DNA from: Chitinophaga niabensis
GTDB taxonomy: Bacteria; Bacteroidota; Bacteroidia; Chitinophagales; Chitinophagaceae
DNA: 64,000 bases
Reading direction: 5' to 3'
Assembly: GCA_017849435.1 (NCBI GenBank)
Contig: JAFIGY010000003.1
Location: 1-64,000 of the forward strand
Shown in pieces: positions 51,897-61,492 of the stretch. Positions within the stretch are counted from its first letter, which is position 1, and each line of letters begins with the position of its first letter. Below the pieces are notes generated by a model. That model saw nothing but the letters and a program-made list of their open reading frames with translations, had not been told where the DNA came from and did no database searches. A program made the position numbers and the translations under genes.

Positions 51897-51903
51897 GGAG
51901 ATA

Positions 51904-51932
51904 AAAAAAGTGCGGGACTCCCGCACTTTTTT
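51904..51932. terminator. Bidirectional terminator between the NUDIX regulator and fabH
   Basis: Stem AAAAAAGTGCGGG with a three-base loop (ACT) and its complement, A-run and T-run on the two sides. Closes both convergent genes. Confidence 0.85.
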
Positions 51933-51935
51933 CTT

Positions 51936-52934
51936 TTACTTCGGATCGTACGCCCATTTTATATAGCTCGCGCCCCAGGTGAAACCACCTCCAAAGGCAG
52001 CCAGCACAAGGTTGTCGCCTTTCTTCAGTTTTTTCTCCCACTCCCAGAGGCACAGCGGAATAGTGCCTGCCGTGGTGTTCCCGAAACGCTGGATGTTGAT
52101 CATAATCTTCTCTTCAGGTAATCCCATGTAATGGGCAGTGGCGCTGATAATGCGCAGGTTCGCCTGGTGAGGCACCAGCCAGGCCACGTCTTCGGCGGTG
52201 AGGTGATTACGTTTCATGATGTCGCCTGCGGCTTCTGACATGTTAGCCACGGCGTATTTGAACACGGTCTTACCTTCCTGGAACACATAATGTTCGCCGT
52301 TGGCAACAGTTTCTGCGCTGGCGGGATAGTTGGAGCCACCGGCTTTCATGTTCAGGAACTCACGGCCGTGACCGTCGCTTTTGAGGATGCTGTCCAGCAC
52401 ACCGTACCCTTCGGTATTGGGTTCCAGCAGCACGCCGCCGCCGCCGTCGCCGAAGATGATGCAGGTGGCGCGATCAGTATAATCAATAATAGAGCTCATT
52501 TTATCCGCCCCGATGACCATCACTTTCTTGTAGCGGCCACTTTCGATGAACTTTGAGCCTGTGTCCAGTGCATACAGGAAGCCGGAGCAGGCGGCGCTGA
52601 TGTCAAAACCGAAAGCGTTCTTCGCTCCGATCTTATCCGTCACCACATTGGCAGTAGCCGGAAATACCATGTCCGGTGTTACCGTAGCCACGATCAGCAG
52701 GTCTATCTCTTCCGGGGTGATGCCCCTTTTCTTGCAAATTTCAAGGGCTACCGGTACACAGAGCTCTGACGTACCTTTCCCTTCTCCTTTGAGTATCCTC
52801 CTTTCTTTGATGCCGGTTCTGGTGGTGATCCATTCGTCTGTCGTATCCACTAATTTTTCCAATTCCTGGTTCGTCAGTACATAGTCGGGAACATACCCAC
52901 CCACCGCCGTAATGGCGGCCGTTATTTTGCTCAT
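51936..52934 (-). CDS. fabH: Beta-ketoacyl-ACP synthase III (FabH)
   Basis: 332 residues. [19 protein letters not shown], catalytic Cys in [13 protein letters not shown], His in [12 protein letters not shown], and Asn in [12 protein letters not shown]. Starts fatty acid chains from acetyl-CoA or branched acyl-CoA and malonyl-ACP. Divergent from ruvA across a 92-bp gap. Confidence 0.96.
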   Translation of the reverse strand: MSKITAAITAVGGYVPDYVLTNQELEKLVDTTDEWITTRTGIKERRILKGEGKGTSELCVPVALEICKKRGITPEEIDLLIVATVTPDMVFPATANVVTDKIGAKNAFGFDISAACSGFLYALDTGSKFIESGRYKKVMVIGADKMSSIIDYTDRATCIIFGDGGGGVLLEPNTEGYGVLDSILKSDGHGREFLNMKAGGSNYPASAETVANGEHYVFQEGKTVFKYAVANMSEAAGDIMKRNHLTAEDVAWLVPHQANLRIISATAHYMGLPEEKIMINIQRFGNTTAGTIPLCLWEWEKKLKKGDNLVLAAFGGGFTWGASYIKWAYDPK

Positions 52935-53026
52935 ATTGTTAGGATAAGTTATTAAAATGGGCGTAAAAATACGACATAAACGAATATTTCTATTTATGAT
53001 TTAAATTTACCCCCTGATAATCCTAT

Positions 53027-53614
53027 ATGATAGCATACCTGAATGGCAAACTGGCTTACAAATCCCCGGCCCTTGTACACCTGGACGTGAACGGGGTGGG
53101 ATACGAGGTACAGATCAGTTTGCATACATACTCCCAGATCCAGGCCATGGATACCTGCAAGTTGTTAACTTACGTACACATCAAAGAAGATGCGCACACG
53201 ATGTACGGATTCTTTACCGATGCCGAGCGCAGCATGTTTCTTCAGCTCATCAGCGTATCCGGGATAGGGGCCGGTACCGCGCGGATGATGTTGAGTTCAT
53301 TGCAGCCCGAGGACATTCAACGGGCGATTGTCATGGAAAACGAAAAAATGCTCGAAGGGGTGAAAGGGATCGGATCCAAAACCGCCAAGCGGCTGATCCT
53401 CGAGCTGAAAGATAAAATGCGGAAGCAAAGAGAAGATGTATTACATTTATCTGTAACTTCTCACAATACAATCCATGATGATGCGTTAAATGCTCTGGTA
53501 ACCCTGGGTATAGCACGCAATATGGCTGAGCAGGCTGTCCAGAGGGTGCTGAAAGCTGAGCCGCAATTGAATGAATTGGAGGTACTTATCAAGAAATCCC
53601 TCAAAAATTTATAA
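53027..53614 (+). CDS. ruvA: Holliday junction branch migration protein RuvA
   Basis: 195 residues. OB-fold domain (YLNGKLAYKSPALVHLDVNG), helix-hairpin-helix region with LISVSGIGAGTARMML and VKGIGSKTAKRLILELK, and the C-terminal domain III (DALNALVTLGIARNMAEQAV) that contacts RuvB. The upstream TAAATTTA (53002-53009) is one base off the -7 consensus. sprA follows after 37 bp. Confidence 0.97.
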   Translation: MIAYLNGKLAYKSPALVHLDVNGVGYEVQISLHTYSQIQAMDTCKLLTYVHIKEDAHTMYGFFTDAERSMFLQLISVSGIGAGTARMMLSSLQPEDIQRAIVMENEKMLEGVKGIGSKTAKRLILELKDKMRKQREDVLHLSVTSHNTIHDDALNALVTLGIARNMAEQAVQRVLKAEPQLNELEVLIKKSLKNL

Positions 53615-53651
53615 ATTTATAGTCCTTGACCTCTATAAAACCTAAGATCGC

Positions 53652-56600
53652 TTGGCAAGAAAGAAATACTATGGTGCTATTGCAGTAATAGGTGTTGTAT
53701 CTTTTATCATTGTTGACACGGCCGCCAGAAACAGGAATAGTTCGGGATATACCTATAAAACTTATAGCGGGATCGCGGATAACCGAAAAACTGATATAAC
53801 GAATCCAGATACTACTGCCAAACCAGATACGCTGAAATTCCCCATTCGCGACAGGCGGGGAACAGCAGTAACGGACCCTGTGCGTAATGCCATTGATCTG
53901 AAAGACCCTGCCAACATCCGGAAATCCGTAGAATACGACCCTGTTACCAAACAATATATCGTTACCGAAAAGATCGGTGATCAGTTCTACCGGCAGCCTA
54001 CCGTAATGAGTTTCGGGGAATTTTACCGGCTCCAGGCGCAGCAGAGCGAGCAGGACTACTGGCAGAAGCGGGCCAGTACCATCAGCAATCTGAACCAGCG
54101 CAGCCAGGCGCCGCAGTTGTATTATGGCGACAAGCTCTTTGACCGGGTGTTCGGTGGGACCAAGGTGGACATTAAGCCGCAAGGGAGCCTTGGGCTGACC
54201 TTCGGTTACCAGGGCCAGAATGTGAAGAACCCCGTGTTGGTGGAAAGAGCGCGCAAGAACGGGGGATTTGATTTCGATATCGACATTAATATGAACGTGA
54301 CCGGCCGCATCGGTGAAAAACTGAAACTGATCACGAACTATAATACCCAGTCCACTTTCGATTTCGAGAACCAGGTAAAGCTGGAATACACCGGCTACCA
54401 GGATGAGATCATTAAAAAGATAGAAGCCGGTAATGTGAGCTTCCCCCTGCACAGCTCCCTGATCTCCGGGGTGCAGTCCCTCTTCGGGATCAAGACACAG
54501 CTGCAGTTCGGTCGCCTTACTGTCACCAGCGTGCTCAGTAACCAGAAATCGCAGAAGCAGAACATGATCCTGCGCGGCGGGAACAGCATCCAGGATTTTG
54601 CCATTAAAGCCGATGAATATGAGGACAACCGGCACTTCCTGCTGGGACAGTTCTTCCGCGATACGTTCAATTACGCGATGAGTAACCTGCCGGTGATCCG
54701 CTCCCAGGCTTACATCAACCGCATTGAGGTATGGGTCACCAATAAAACCGGAGCTACCATCAACACCCGCGACATCGTAGGTTTGATGGACCTGGCCGAG
54801 TACAAGCCCTTCAATCCTTCGATCAACGTGCTCACCGGCAACCGCCTGCCGGACCGGAATACGAACGACCTCTACCGCAAGCTCGTCAGCGATCCCGGCA
54901 TGCGCAATACCGGTACCGTGGTAAGCCGCCTGCTGGCCCTCGGGCTGCAACCGGTGCAGGAGTTCGAAAAAACCTTCGCCCGTAAACTGGATTCAACAGA
55001 TTATACCATCAACCGCCAGATCGGTTTCATTTCCCTCAACCAGCAGTTGCAGCCGGATGAGGTATTGGCCGTTGCTTACCAGTACACCTATAACGGACGT
55101 GTATACCAGGTAGGTGAGTTCTCCCAGGAAGTACCGCCGGATCAGAATAACTCCGCGAACCAGAAAGTGCTCTTCCTGAAACTCCTCAAAGCCACATCCG
55201 CCCGTCCCGCTCTTCCCATCTGGAAGCTGATGATGAAAAACATTTATTCCACTAACGCTTTCCAGATCAACCGGCAGGATTTCAAACTGGATGTATTGTA
55301 TAAAGACCCGGGAACAGACAACCGGGTGCCCAGTGAAAAAAGATACCTTCCCGATGCGAAAGGTATCTACACCGGCGCACCGATCATCACGATCCTGAAC
55401 CTGGACCGCCTGAACAACCAGAATGATCCGCAGCCGGATGGGGTGTTTGACTACGTGGAAGGATATACGATCAATTCCCAGACCGGACGAGTGATCTTCC
55501 CCGTACTGGAACCCTTCGGCGATGGCCTCCGCAAAGCATTCGGCGGCGATCCCATCCTCGAAAAACAATATCTCTATCTCCCCCTGTACGATTCCATCAA
55601 AGTGATCGCGCAGCAATTCCCGAACCTCAACCGTTATGTGCTCAGAGGCTCTTACAAATCCTCCAACTCCTCGGAGATCAACCTCGGCGGTTATAACATT
55701 CCGCCGGGATCGGTAACGGTAACGGCAGGCGGGCAAATGCTGCGGGAGAACATCGACTATATCATAGATTACAACCTCGGCCGCATTAAGGTGATCAACG
55801 GCGGCGTGCTCAACTCGGGCGTGCCCATCAACGTGCAGTTCGAGAATAACGCATTGTTCGGCCAACAGGTCCGCAATTACATGGGTACCCGCCTGGATTA
55901 TTTTGTGAATGACAAGCTGAGCCTCGGTGGTACAGTGGTTAAAATGAGCGAACGGCCTTACTACCAGAAAGTGAATTATGGGGACGACCCGATCAAGAAT
56001 ACCGTAGTAGGCTTGGATGCCAATTATATGTCCGAATCGCGGGGATTGACGCGCCTGCTGGACAAGCTGCCCAATTTCCATCCTACGCGCCCCGCCAGCA
56101 TTCGCTTTACGGGTGAGGTGGCGCGGCTGTTCCCCGGGCATAGCAAGCTCGTGAACGCTCCGGGCAGCAAACAGGGGCAGGTGATGATCGATGATTTTGA
56201 AGGGGCGCGCAATGGCTACGACCTTAAATTCCCGGCCACCAGCTGGGCATTGGCCTCTACCCCGAAAGACGCCACAGATGCGAGCGGGAACATTCTTTTT
56301 CCCGAAGCGGCTTACAGTGACTCACTGCCCTACGGCAGGAACAGGGCGCTGCTTTCCTGGTACATTATCGAGCCTACGCTCCAGATACCCAACTCCCCCA
56401 GTCTGCCTCCCGGCGTGAAAGCCTCCCAGAGCGATCCGCGGACCCGTCTCATATACCAGCGGGATGTGTTCCCGAACCGTTCTACAGACTTCGGTCAGAG
56501 CCAGCTGAGCACCCTCGACCTCGCATTCTACCCGGAAGAGAAAGGGCCCTACAACTTTGAAACCTCTCCGCTGCAAATGAACGCAAACGGAAGGCTGAAG

Positions 56601-59600
56601 AGCCCGAAAACCCGCTGGGGTGGCATTATGCGCGCGATCGATAACAGTGACTTCGAAACCGCCAATATCGAGTTCATCGAATTCTGGATACAGGACCCCT
56701 TCATCAAAAATCCCGGCAGCAATGGCGGTAAACTGTACTTCAACCTCGGGAACGTTTCGGAAGATATCCTCAAGGATTCCCGCAAAATGTTCGAGAACGG
56801 TTTGCCGAATCCTAATACCGATCTGAACAAACTGGATTCTACCCACTGGGGCCGCTACCCCAAATTCCAGCAGCAGATCACACAGGCATTTGACAATGAC
56901 CCGGTGATCCGCCGCTACCAGGACGTAGGCTACGACGGTCTCATCGATGAAGATGAAATACATTTCCGTGCACAATACCTGAACGACCTGCGTACCACTT
57001 TTGGTCCTACCTCCCAGGCTTACCTGAGCGTGAAGGACGATCCCTCTAACGATGACTACCGGTGGTATCGCGACAAACGCTATGATGAAAATGGTGGAAC
57101 GGGCATCCTCGGCCGCTACAAACGCGTAAACGGATCTGAAGGCAACTCGCCCGTATCAGACAACAGTTCCCAGTTCTCCAGCGCGGCTACCAACTATCCG
57201 GAATCTGAAGACCTCAACCGGGACAATACCCTGAACGAAACCGAAGAGTATTTCCAATACGTGGTGGACCTGAAACCCAATATGCAGGTAGGCAGCAACT
57301 ATCTCGTAGATCGTTTCGTAACGAGGATTACTTATCCGGACGGTCACCAGGGAGATGAAACCTGGTATCAGTTCAAAGTGCCGATGAATGAATTCAACAA
57401 GCGGGTAGGGAATATCCCCGACTTCAAATCCATCCGTTTCATGCGGATGTTCCTCACCGGTTTTGACGACTCCGTAGTAGTGCGTTTTGCAAAACTGGAC
57501 CTCGTGCGGAACCAATGGCGCCGTTATCTTTACGAACTGAAACCCGGCGACCCTGTTCCGGTGGACAATTCCACTACCTTCAATGTTTCCGCCGTGAACA
57601 TTGAAGAGAACTCCAAGCGTCAGCCTATTCCATATGTATTGCCGCCGGGGCTGCTGCGCCAGAATACTCTCAGCACCAACAATACCAACATCCTGCTCAA
57701 TGAACAGGCCCTTTCCGCGCAGATATGTAACCTGAAAGACGGAGAAACGCGAGCGGTATATAAAAATGTGAACATCGACCTGCGCCAGTATAACCGCATG
57801 CAGATGTTCATCCACGCCGAAGCAGTGAGCGATCCCACTTCGCTGAAAGATAACCAGCTGCAGGCCATCATTCGCGTGGGTAGCGACTTTACGGAGAACT
57901 ATTACGAATATCGCATTCCGCTGAAAGTATCCCCCTGGACTTCCAGAACGGATGTGGAGATATGGCCCGAGATCAATAACCTTGATCTGGTGCTGAACCG
58001 TTTCAGTCAACTGAAACAGAAACGTAACAACGATGGCGCTTCCCCGCTGATCCCTTATGTGCAGCCGGATGGCAACAACTTCATCGCCGTGATGGGGAAC
58101 CCCAGTCTCGGGGACGTTCGCAGTATCATGCTCGGGGTGTTGAACCCGAAAGACGATGGATTGCCGAAGTGCACGGAAATATGGGTGAACGAATTACGGT
58201 TGACCGGTCTGGATGAAAAAGGCGGCTACGCAGCGATGGCGCGCATGGACTTTCAGCTCTCCGATCTGGGGTCTGTGACGTTCAGCGGGAACATGCACAC
58301 CGCAGGGTTTGGGGGCGTGGATCAGCGTGTGAACGAGCGCTTCCGCGACAACTACCTGCAATACGACCTGGCTACCAATCTTGACCTTGGCAAGCTGCTG
58401 CCCAAACGTACCGGCATTACCGTACCGGTATATGCAGGTTATTCGCAAACCGTGAGCACACCGCAATACGATCCCTATGATCTTGATATTAAGCTGAAAG
58501 ACAAGCTGGCTCTGGCCAGGGACCGGGAACAGCGGGATTCCATCCGGAAGAATGCGCAGGATTTCACTTCCATTACAAGTCTCAACTTCACCAACGTGCG
58601 TAAAATGACGCCGGGCCGGAAGAAGAATCATCTCTGGGATATCGAGAATTTTGACGTCAGTTACTCGTATTCCCAGATATACCGGCATAACCCGGTGATC
58701 CAGAGCGATGTGCTCACCCGCCACCGCGCTGGTCTCGGATATAATTTTGCCGGTCAGCCTAAATACCTGGAACCGCTGAAGGGGCTTATCAAGAGCAAGT
58801 CGCCATGGCTCTCCCTGCTAAAAGACTTCAATCTTAACTATGTGCCTTCCATCCTCAGTTTCCGTGCGGATGTCACCCGGCAGTTCGGTGCTACCCGCCT
58901 GCGGAACGTGGGAGGAGGGCCTTATCAGTTGCAGGAGACCTACGATAAATACTTCACCTTTGACAGGTATTATATTGTAAAATGGGATTTATCCCACAGC
59001 CTGACCGTTGATTTCAGTGCGTCCAACTTCGCGCGTATAGATGAGCCTGCGGGCCGCATCAATACCAGCGCCAAGCGGGATAGTGTGCGGGGTAACTTCT
59101 TCAAATTGGGCCGTACCACCAACTATTTCCATAACGCCACCATCACCTACACGCTTCCCACATCCAAGTTCCCGCTCCTGAACTGGACGCATGTGGATCT
59201 GAGCTATAGTACGGAATATAGATGGATCGGCGCTTCCCGCCTGGCTACTTACCTCGGGAATGCGATCGAGAACTCCAACCAGAAAACCGTTCGGGCGGAG
59301 TTCAAATTCACCGAACTGTACAACAAGAGCAAGTGGTTACGGAAGATCAACGCTGCTTCCGCATCGGATTACATACCGCCACAGATGATGAACAACAACC
59401 AGCCGCAGGCGGCTAAACAGCAGCCCAAAGCGGAGGAAGAACAAGCAGCCTCCGGCCTGGTAAGAGGTGTGATGCGCATGCTGATGTCGTTGAAAAGGGT
59501 AACGGTGAACTATTCGGAAAATGCGGGAACGCGGCTGCCGGGGTATCTGGACAGTACCAAGCTCATCGGGATGAACTTTGCTTCCATGGCGCCCGGCCTC

Positions 59601-60899
59601 AATTTCGTATTCGGATATCAGCCTAACAAACAATGGCTGGACAATTTCTCGAAACGCGGGCTGATCACGCGGGACACGCTTTTCAATATCCAGTATCAAC
59701 AACAGTTCACGCAGCGTCTGGAAGCGCAGGCACAACTGGAACCGATCCGCGATCTGCGCATCGACCTGAACCTGACAAAATCCTTTACACAAACGCATAC
59801 CGAATTATACAAAGACACCATCGGCAATGGTTCCTTCGGGCATCTCAACCCTTACAACGCAGGTGGCTTCGAGATCACTTTCATTGCCATGAAAACGATG
59901 TGGGGCAAGATCAATACGGAAAAAGGCGTTTCCCAGACCTTCAAGGACTTTGAAAGCTACCGTAAGATCATTTCCCAACGTTTGGGTAAAGGCAACCCGT
60001 ATAGTAATGACGGTTCTGTTCCTGTTAATGATCCGAAAGATCCGGATTATCGATATGGTTACGGCCGTTATGCACAGGATGTGCTGATCCCGGCCTTCCT
60101 GGCGGCGTATACCGGCAGGAGCCCGGATAATATTCCCCTGCTGAAACAGGGAAATCCGGGAAGCGGCGTCAGAACCAATCCGTTCAAGAACATCTTCCCG
60201 AGGCCGAACTGGCGGATCACTTACAATGGTTTGAGCCGTGTGGCGCCTTTCAGCAACTTCCTGACCAACTTCACGCTTACGCATGCCTATATCGGTAACC
60301 TGAGCATGAATTCTTACAACACCGCGCTGATGTTCTACGACCCGCTGTTGCTGGGATATCCGGCCTTTAGGGATTCTGTGTCCGGCAACTACGTACCGTA
60401 TTTCCTGCTGCCGAACATGACCATCAACGAACAGTTTGCGCCGTTGCTGGAAGCAGACCTGACCTTTACCAACACCCTCAACCTGCGGGTTGGCTTCAAA
60501 CGCAGCCGCACCCTCAGCCTTAGCCTCATCGATTATCAGCTGAGCGAAATGCGCTCCAGTGAGATCACTATTGGCGGCGGTTACCGCCTGCGCGGGTTCC
60601 CCCTGCCTTTCACCCTCGGGAACGGTAACCGTAAACTGGAGAACGATCTGAACTTCCGGCTGGATATGAGCTTCAGAGATGATAAAACGATCAACAACAG
60701 GCTGGATGCGGATATACCCATCCCCACCAGTGGCCAGAAAGTGATCGGCATCGCGCCTTCCATCGATTATGTGGTCAACAACAGGCTGAATATTAAATTC
60801 TTCTATGATCGAAGGCAGACCATCCCGGTGATCTCCTCGGCCTATCCGATCACCAATACCCGGGGCGGCGTTACGCTCCGCTTCATGCTGGCACAGTAG
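53652..60899 (+). CDS. sprA: Type IX secretion outer membrane translocon SprA
   Basis: 2415 residues, the expected size for SprA/Sov. The TTG at 53652 is the only usable start: a TAA lies six bases upstream in the same frame and the next Met is far inside. The N-terminus has a hydrophobic export signal (YYGAIAVIGVVSFIIVDTA). The body is an extended beta-barrel rich in aromatic and Gly residues, with long loops and a characteristic SprA segment (SLGLTFGYQGQNVKNPVLV, about residue 178-197). It ends in barrel strands (VTLRFMLAQ). SprA forms the large outer-membrane pore for T9SS cargo. Codon use matches neighbours. Confidence 0.95.
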   Translation: MARKKYYGAIAVIGVVSFIIVDTAARNRNSSGYTYKTYSGIADNRKTDITNPDTTAKPDTLKFPIRDRRGTAVTDPVRNAIDLKDPANIRKSVEYDPVTKQYIVTEKIGDQFYRQPTVMSFGEFYRLQAQQSEQDYWQKRASTISNLNQRSQAPQLYYGDKLFDRVFGGTKVDIKPQGSLGLTFGYQGQNVKNPVLVERARKNGGFDFDIDINMNVTGRIGEKLKLITNYNTQSTFDFENQVKLEYTGYQDEIIKKIEAGNVSFPLHSSLISGVQSLFGIKTQLQFGRLTVTSVLSNQKSQKQNMILRGGNSIQDFAIKADEYEDNRHFLLGQFFRDTFNYAMSNLPVIRSQAYINRIEVWVTNKTGATINTRDIVGLMDLAEYKPFNPSINVLTGNRLPDRNTNDLYRKLVSDPGMRNTGTVVSRLLALGLQPVQEFEKTFARKLDSTDYTINRQIGFISLNQQLQPDEVLAVAYQYTYNGRVYQVGEFSQEVPPDQNNSANQKVLFLKLLKATSARPALPIWKLMMKNIYSTNAFQINRQDFKLDVLYKDPGTDNRVPSEKRYLPDAKGIYTGAPIITILNLDRLNNQNDPQPDGVFDYVEGYTINSQTGRVIFPVLEPFGDGLRKAFGGDPILEKQYLYLPLYDSIKVIAQQFPNLNRYVLRGSYKSSNSSEINLGGYNIPPGSVTVTAGGQMLRENIDYIIDYNLGRIKVINGGVLNSGVPINVQFENNALFGQQVRNYMGTRLDYFVNDKLSLGGTVVKMSERPYYQKVNYGDDPIKNTVVGLDANYMSESRGLTRLLDKLPNFHPTRPASIRFTGEVARLFPGHSKLVNAPGSKQGQVMIDDFEGARNGYDLKFPATSWALASTPKDATDASGNILFPEAAYSDSLPYGRNRALLSWYIIEPTLQIPNSPSLPPGVKASQSDPRTRLIYQRDVFPNRSTDFGQSQLSTLDLAFYPEEKGPYNFETSPLQMNANGRLKSPKTRWGGIMRAIDNSDFETANIEFIEFWIQDPFIKNPGSNGGKLYFNLGNVSEDILKDSRKMFENGLPNPNTDLNKLDSTHWGRYPKFQQQITQAFDNDPVIRRYQDVGYDGLIDEDEIHFRAQYLNDLRTTFGPTSQAYLSVKDDPSNDDYRWYRDKRYDENGGTGILGRYKRVNGSEGNSPVSDNSSQFSSAATNYPESEDLNRDNTLNETEEYFQYVVDLKPNMQVGSNYLVDRFVTRITYPDGHQGDETWYQFKVPMNEFNKRVGNIPDFKSIRFMRMFLTGFDDSVVVRFAKLDLVRNQWRRYLYELKPGDPVPVDNSTTFNVSAVNIEENSKRQPIPYVLPPGLLRQNTLSTNNTNILLNEQALSAQICNLKDGETRAVYKNVNIDLRQYNRMQMFIHAEAVSDPTSLKDNQLQAIIRVGSDFTENYYEYRIPLKVSPWTSRTDVEIWPEINNLDLVLNRFSQLKQKRNNDGASPLIPYVQPDGNNFIAVMGNPSLGDVRSIMLGVLNPKDDGLPKCTEIWVNELRLTGLDEKGGYAAMARMDFQLSDLGSVTFSGNMHTAGFGGVDQRVNERFRDNYLQYDLATNLDLGKLLPKRTGITVPVYAGYSQTVSTPQYDPYDLDIKLKDKLALARDREQRDSIRKNAQDFTSITSLNFTNVRKMTPGRKKNHLWDIENFDVSYSYSQIYRHNPVIQSDVLTRHRAGLGYNFAGQPKYLEPLKGLIKSKSPWLSLLKDFNLNYVPSILSFRADVTRQFGATRLRNVGGGPYQLQETYDKYFTFDRYYIVKWDLSHSLTVDFSASNFARIDEPAGRINTSAKRDSVRGNFFKLGRTTNYFHNATITYTLPTSKFPLLNWTHVDLSYSTEYRWIGASRLATYLGNAIENSNQKTVRAEFKFTELYNKSKWLRKINAASASDYIPPQMMNNNQPQAAKQQPKAEEEQAASGLVRGVMRMLMSLKRVTVNYSENAGTRLPGYLDSTKLIGMNFASMAPGLNFVFGYQPNKQWLDNFSKRGLITRDTLFNIQYQQQFTQRLEAQAQLEPIRDLRIDLNLTKSFTQTHTELYKDTIGNGSFGHLNPYNAGGFEITFIAMKTMWGKINTEKGVSQTFKDFESYRKIISQRLGKGNPYSNDGSVPVNDPKDPDYRYGYGRYAQDVLIPAFLAAYTGRSPDNIPLLKQGNPGSGVRTNPFKNIFPRPNWRITYNGLSRVAPFSNFLTNFTLTHAYIGNLSMNSYNTALMFYDPLLLGYPAFRDSVSGNYVPYFLLPNMTINEQFAPLLEADLTFTNTLNLRVGFKRSRTLSLSLIDYQLSEMRSSEITIGGGYRLRGFPLPFTLGNGNRKLENDLNFRLDMSFRDDKTINNRLDADIPIPTSGQKVIGIAPSIDYVVNNRLNIKFFYDRRQTIPVISSAYPITNTRGGVTLRFMLAQ

Positions 60900-60922
60900 T
60901 ATTTAGCAAGCCATACATTGCA

Positions 60923-60954
60923 ACGGGGATCCGGCCAAGGATCCCCGTTTTGTT
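60923..60954 (+). terminator. Terminator of sprA
   Basis: ACGGGGATCC (60923-60932) pairs with GGATCCCCGT (60939-60948), followed by TTTGTT. It lies 23 bp past the stop. Confidence 0.8.
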
Positions 60955-60995
60955 ATCGCCTGATAAAAATCATCGTTCCAAATCCGGAGATCTGT

Positions 60996-61003
60996 TACTT
61001 TTG
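60996..61003 (+). promoter_or_regulatory. -7 element of the small Cys/His gene promoter
   Basis: TACTTTTG matches TAnnTTTG, 10 bp before the start codon. No clear -33 element. Confidence 0.4.
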
Positions 61004-61013
61004 TATTCCTGTC

Positions 61014-61376
61014 ATGAAATACTTCTTTGTCATCATTACGCTCACCGGCCTTTTGCTGCAAACCTTCGGCAAGGGATTGATATGGGCGGAATATATGCTG
61101 AACAAGGATTACATCGCGCGGGAGCTCTGTGTGAACCGGGCAAAGCCCAGGCTGGCCTGTAACGGCCAGTGCCACCTGATGAAACAGATGGCGAAGGAAA
61201 CGCAGAAAGAACAAACCGGAAATACCGCGAAAGACAAATACGAGGTGATCTTTTCCGAGATCAACAGGCAACCGGCATTATATCCTCCTTACATCATTAT
61301 AAAACGTCTGGCCGCTTACGATCAGAACATTCCCCATCAACCGGTTCATACCATATTCCACCCACCCCGGGCCTGA
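61014..61376 (+). CDS. Small exported Cys/His protein upstream of a TonB-dependent receptor
   Basis: 120 residues from ATG 61014, after a promoter-like -7 box; a frame opening at 60918 is ignored. N-terminal hydrophobic segment (YFFVIITLTGLLLQTFG), then a conserved-looking motif CVNRAKPRLACNGQCHLMKQ (C-x9-C-x3-C-H) and a His/Pro-rich C-terminus (NIPHQPVHTIFHPP). I do not know a family name. Small proteins with such a motif are found near TonB receptors in Bacteroidota; the Cys/His pattern suggests metal binding, possibly copper, but this is inference. Confidence 0.65.
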   Translation: MKYFFVIITLTGLLLQTFGKGLIWAEYMLNKDYIARELCVNRAKPRLACNGQCHLMKQMAKETQKEQTGNTAKDKYEVIFSEINRQPALYPPYIIIKRLAAYDQNIPHQPVHTIFHPPRA

Positions 61377-61492
61377 TCTTCTTCCATCCTTCATCCTGAA
61401 CAGGGATGACTTTTACATGATCTGGTTCTGCTGAAGCACGGGACCTGCAGTAACGTGCGGACGCTATTTACATACAAGCTCAAAGCATTGAC

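Noticed and set aside
53601-54950. A 449-codon minus-strand frame under the 5' end of sprA
   Set aside because: It mirrors sprA codon structure and has no recognisable domain; sprA is clearly the gene.
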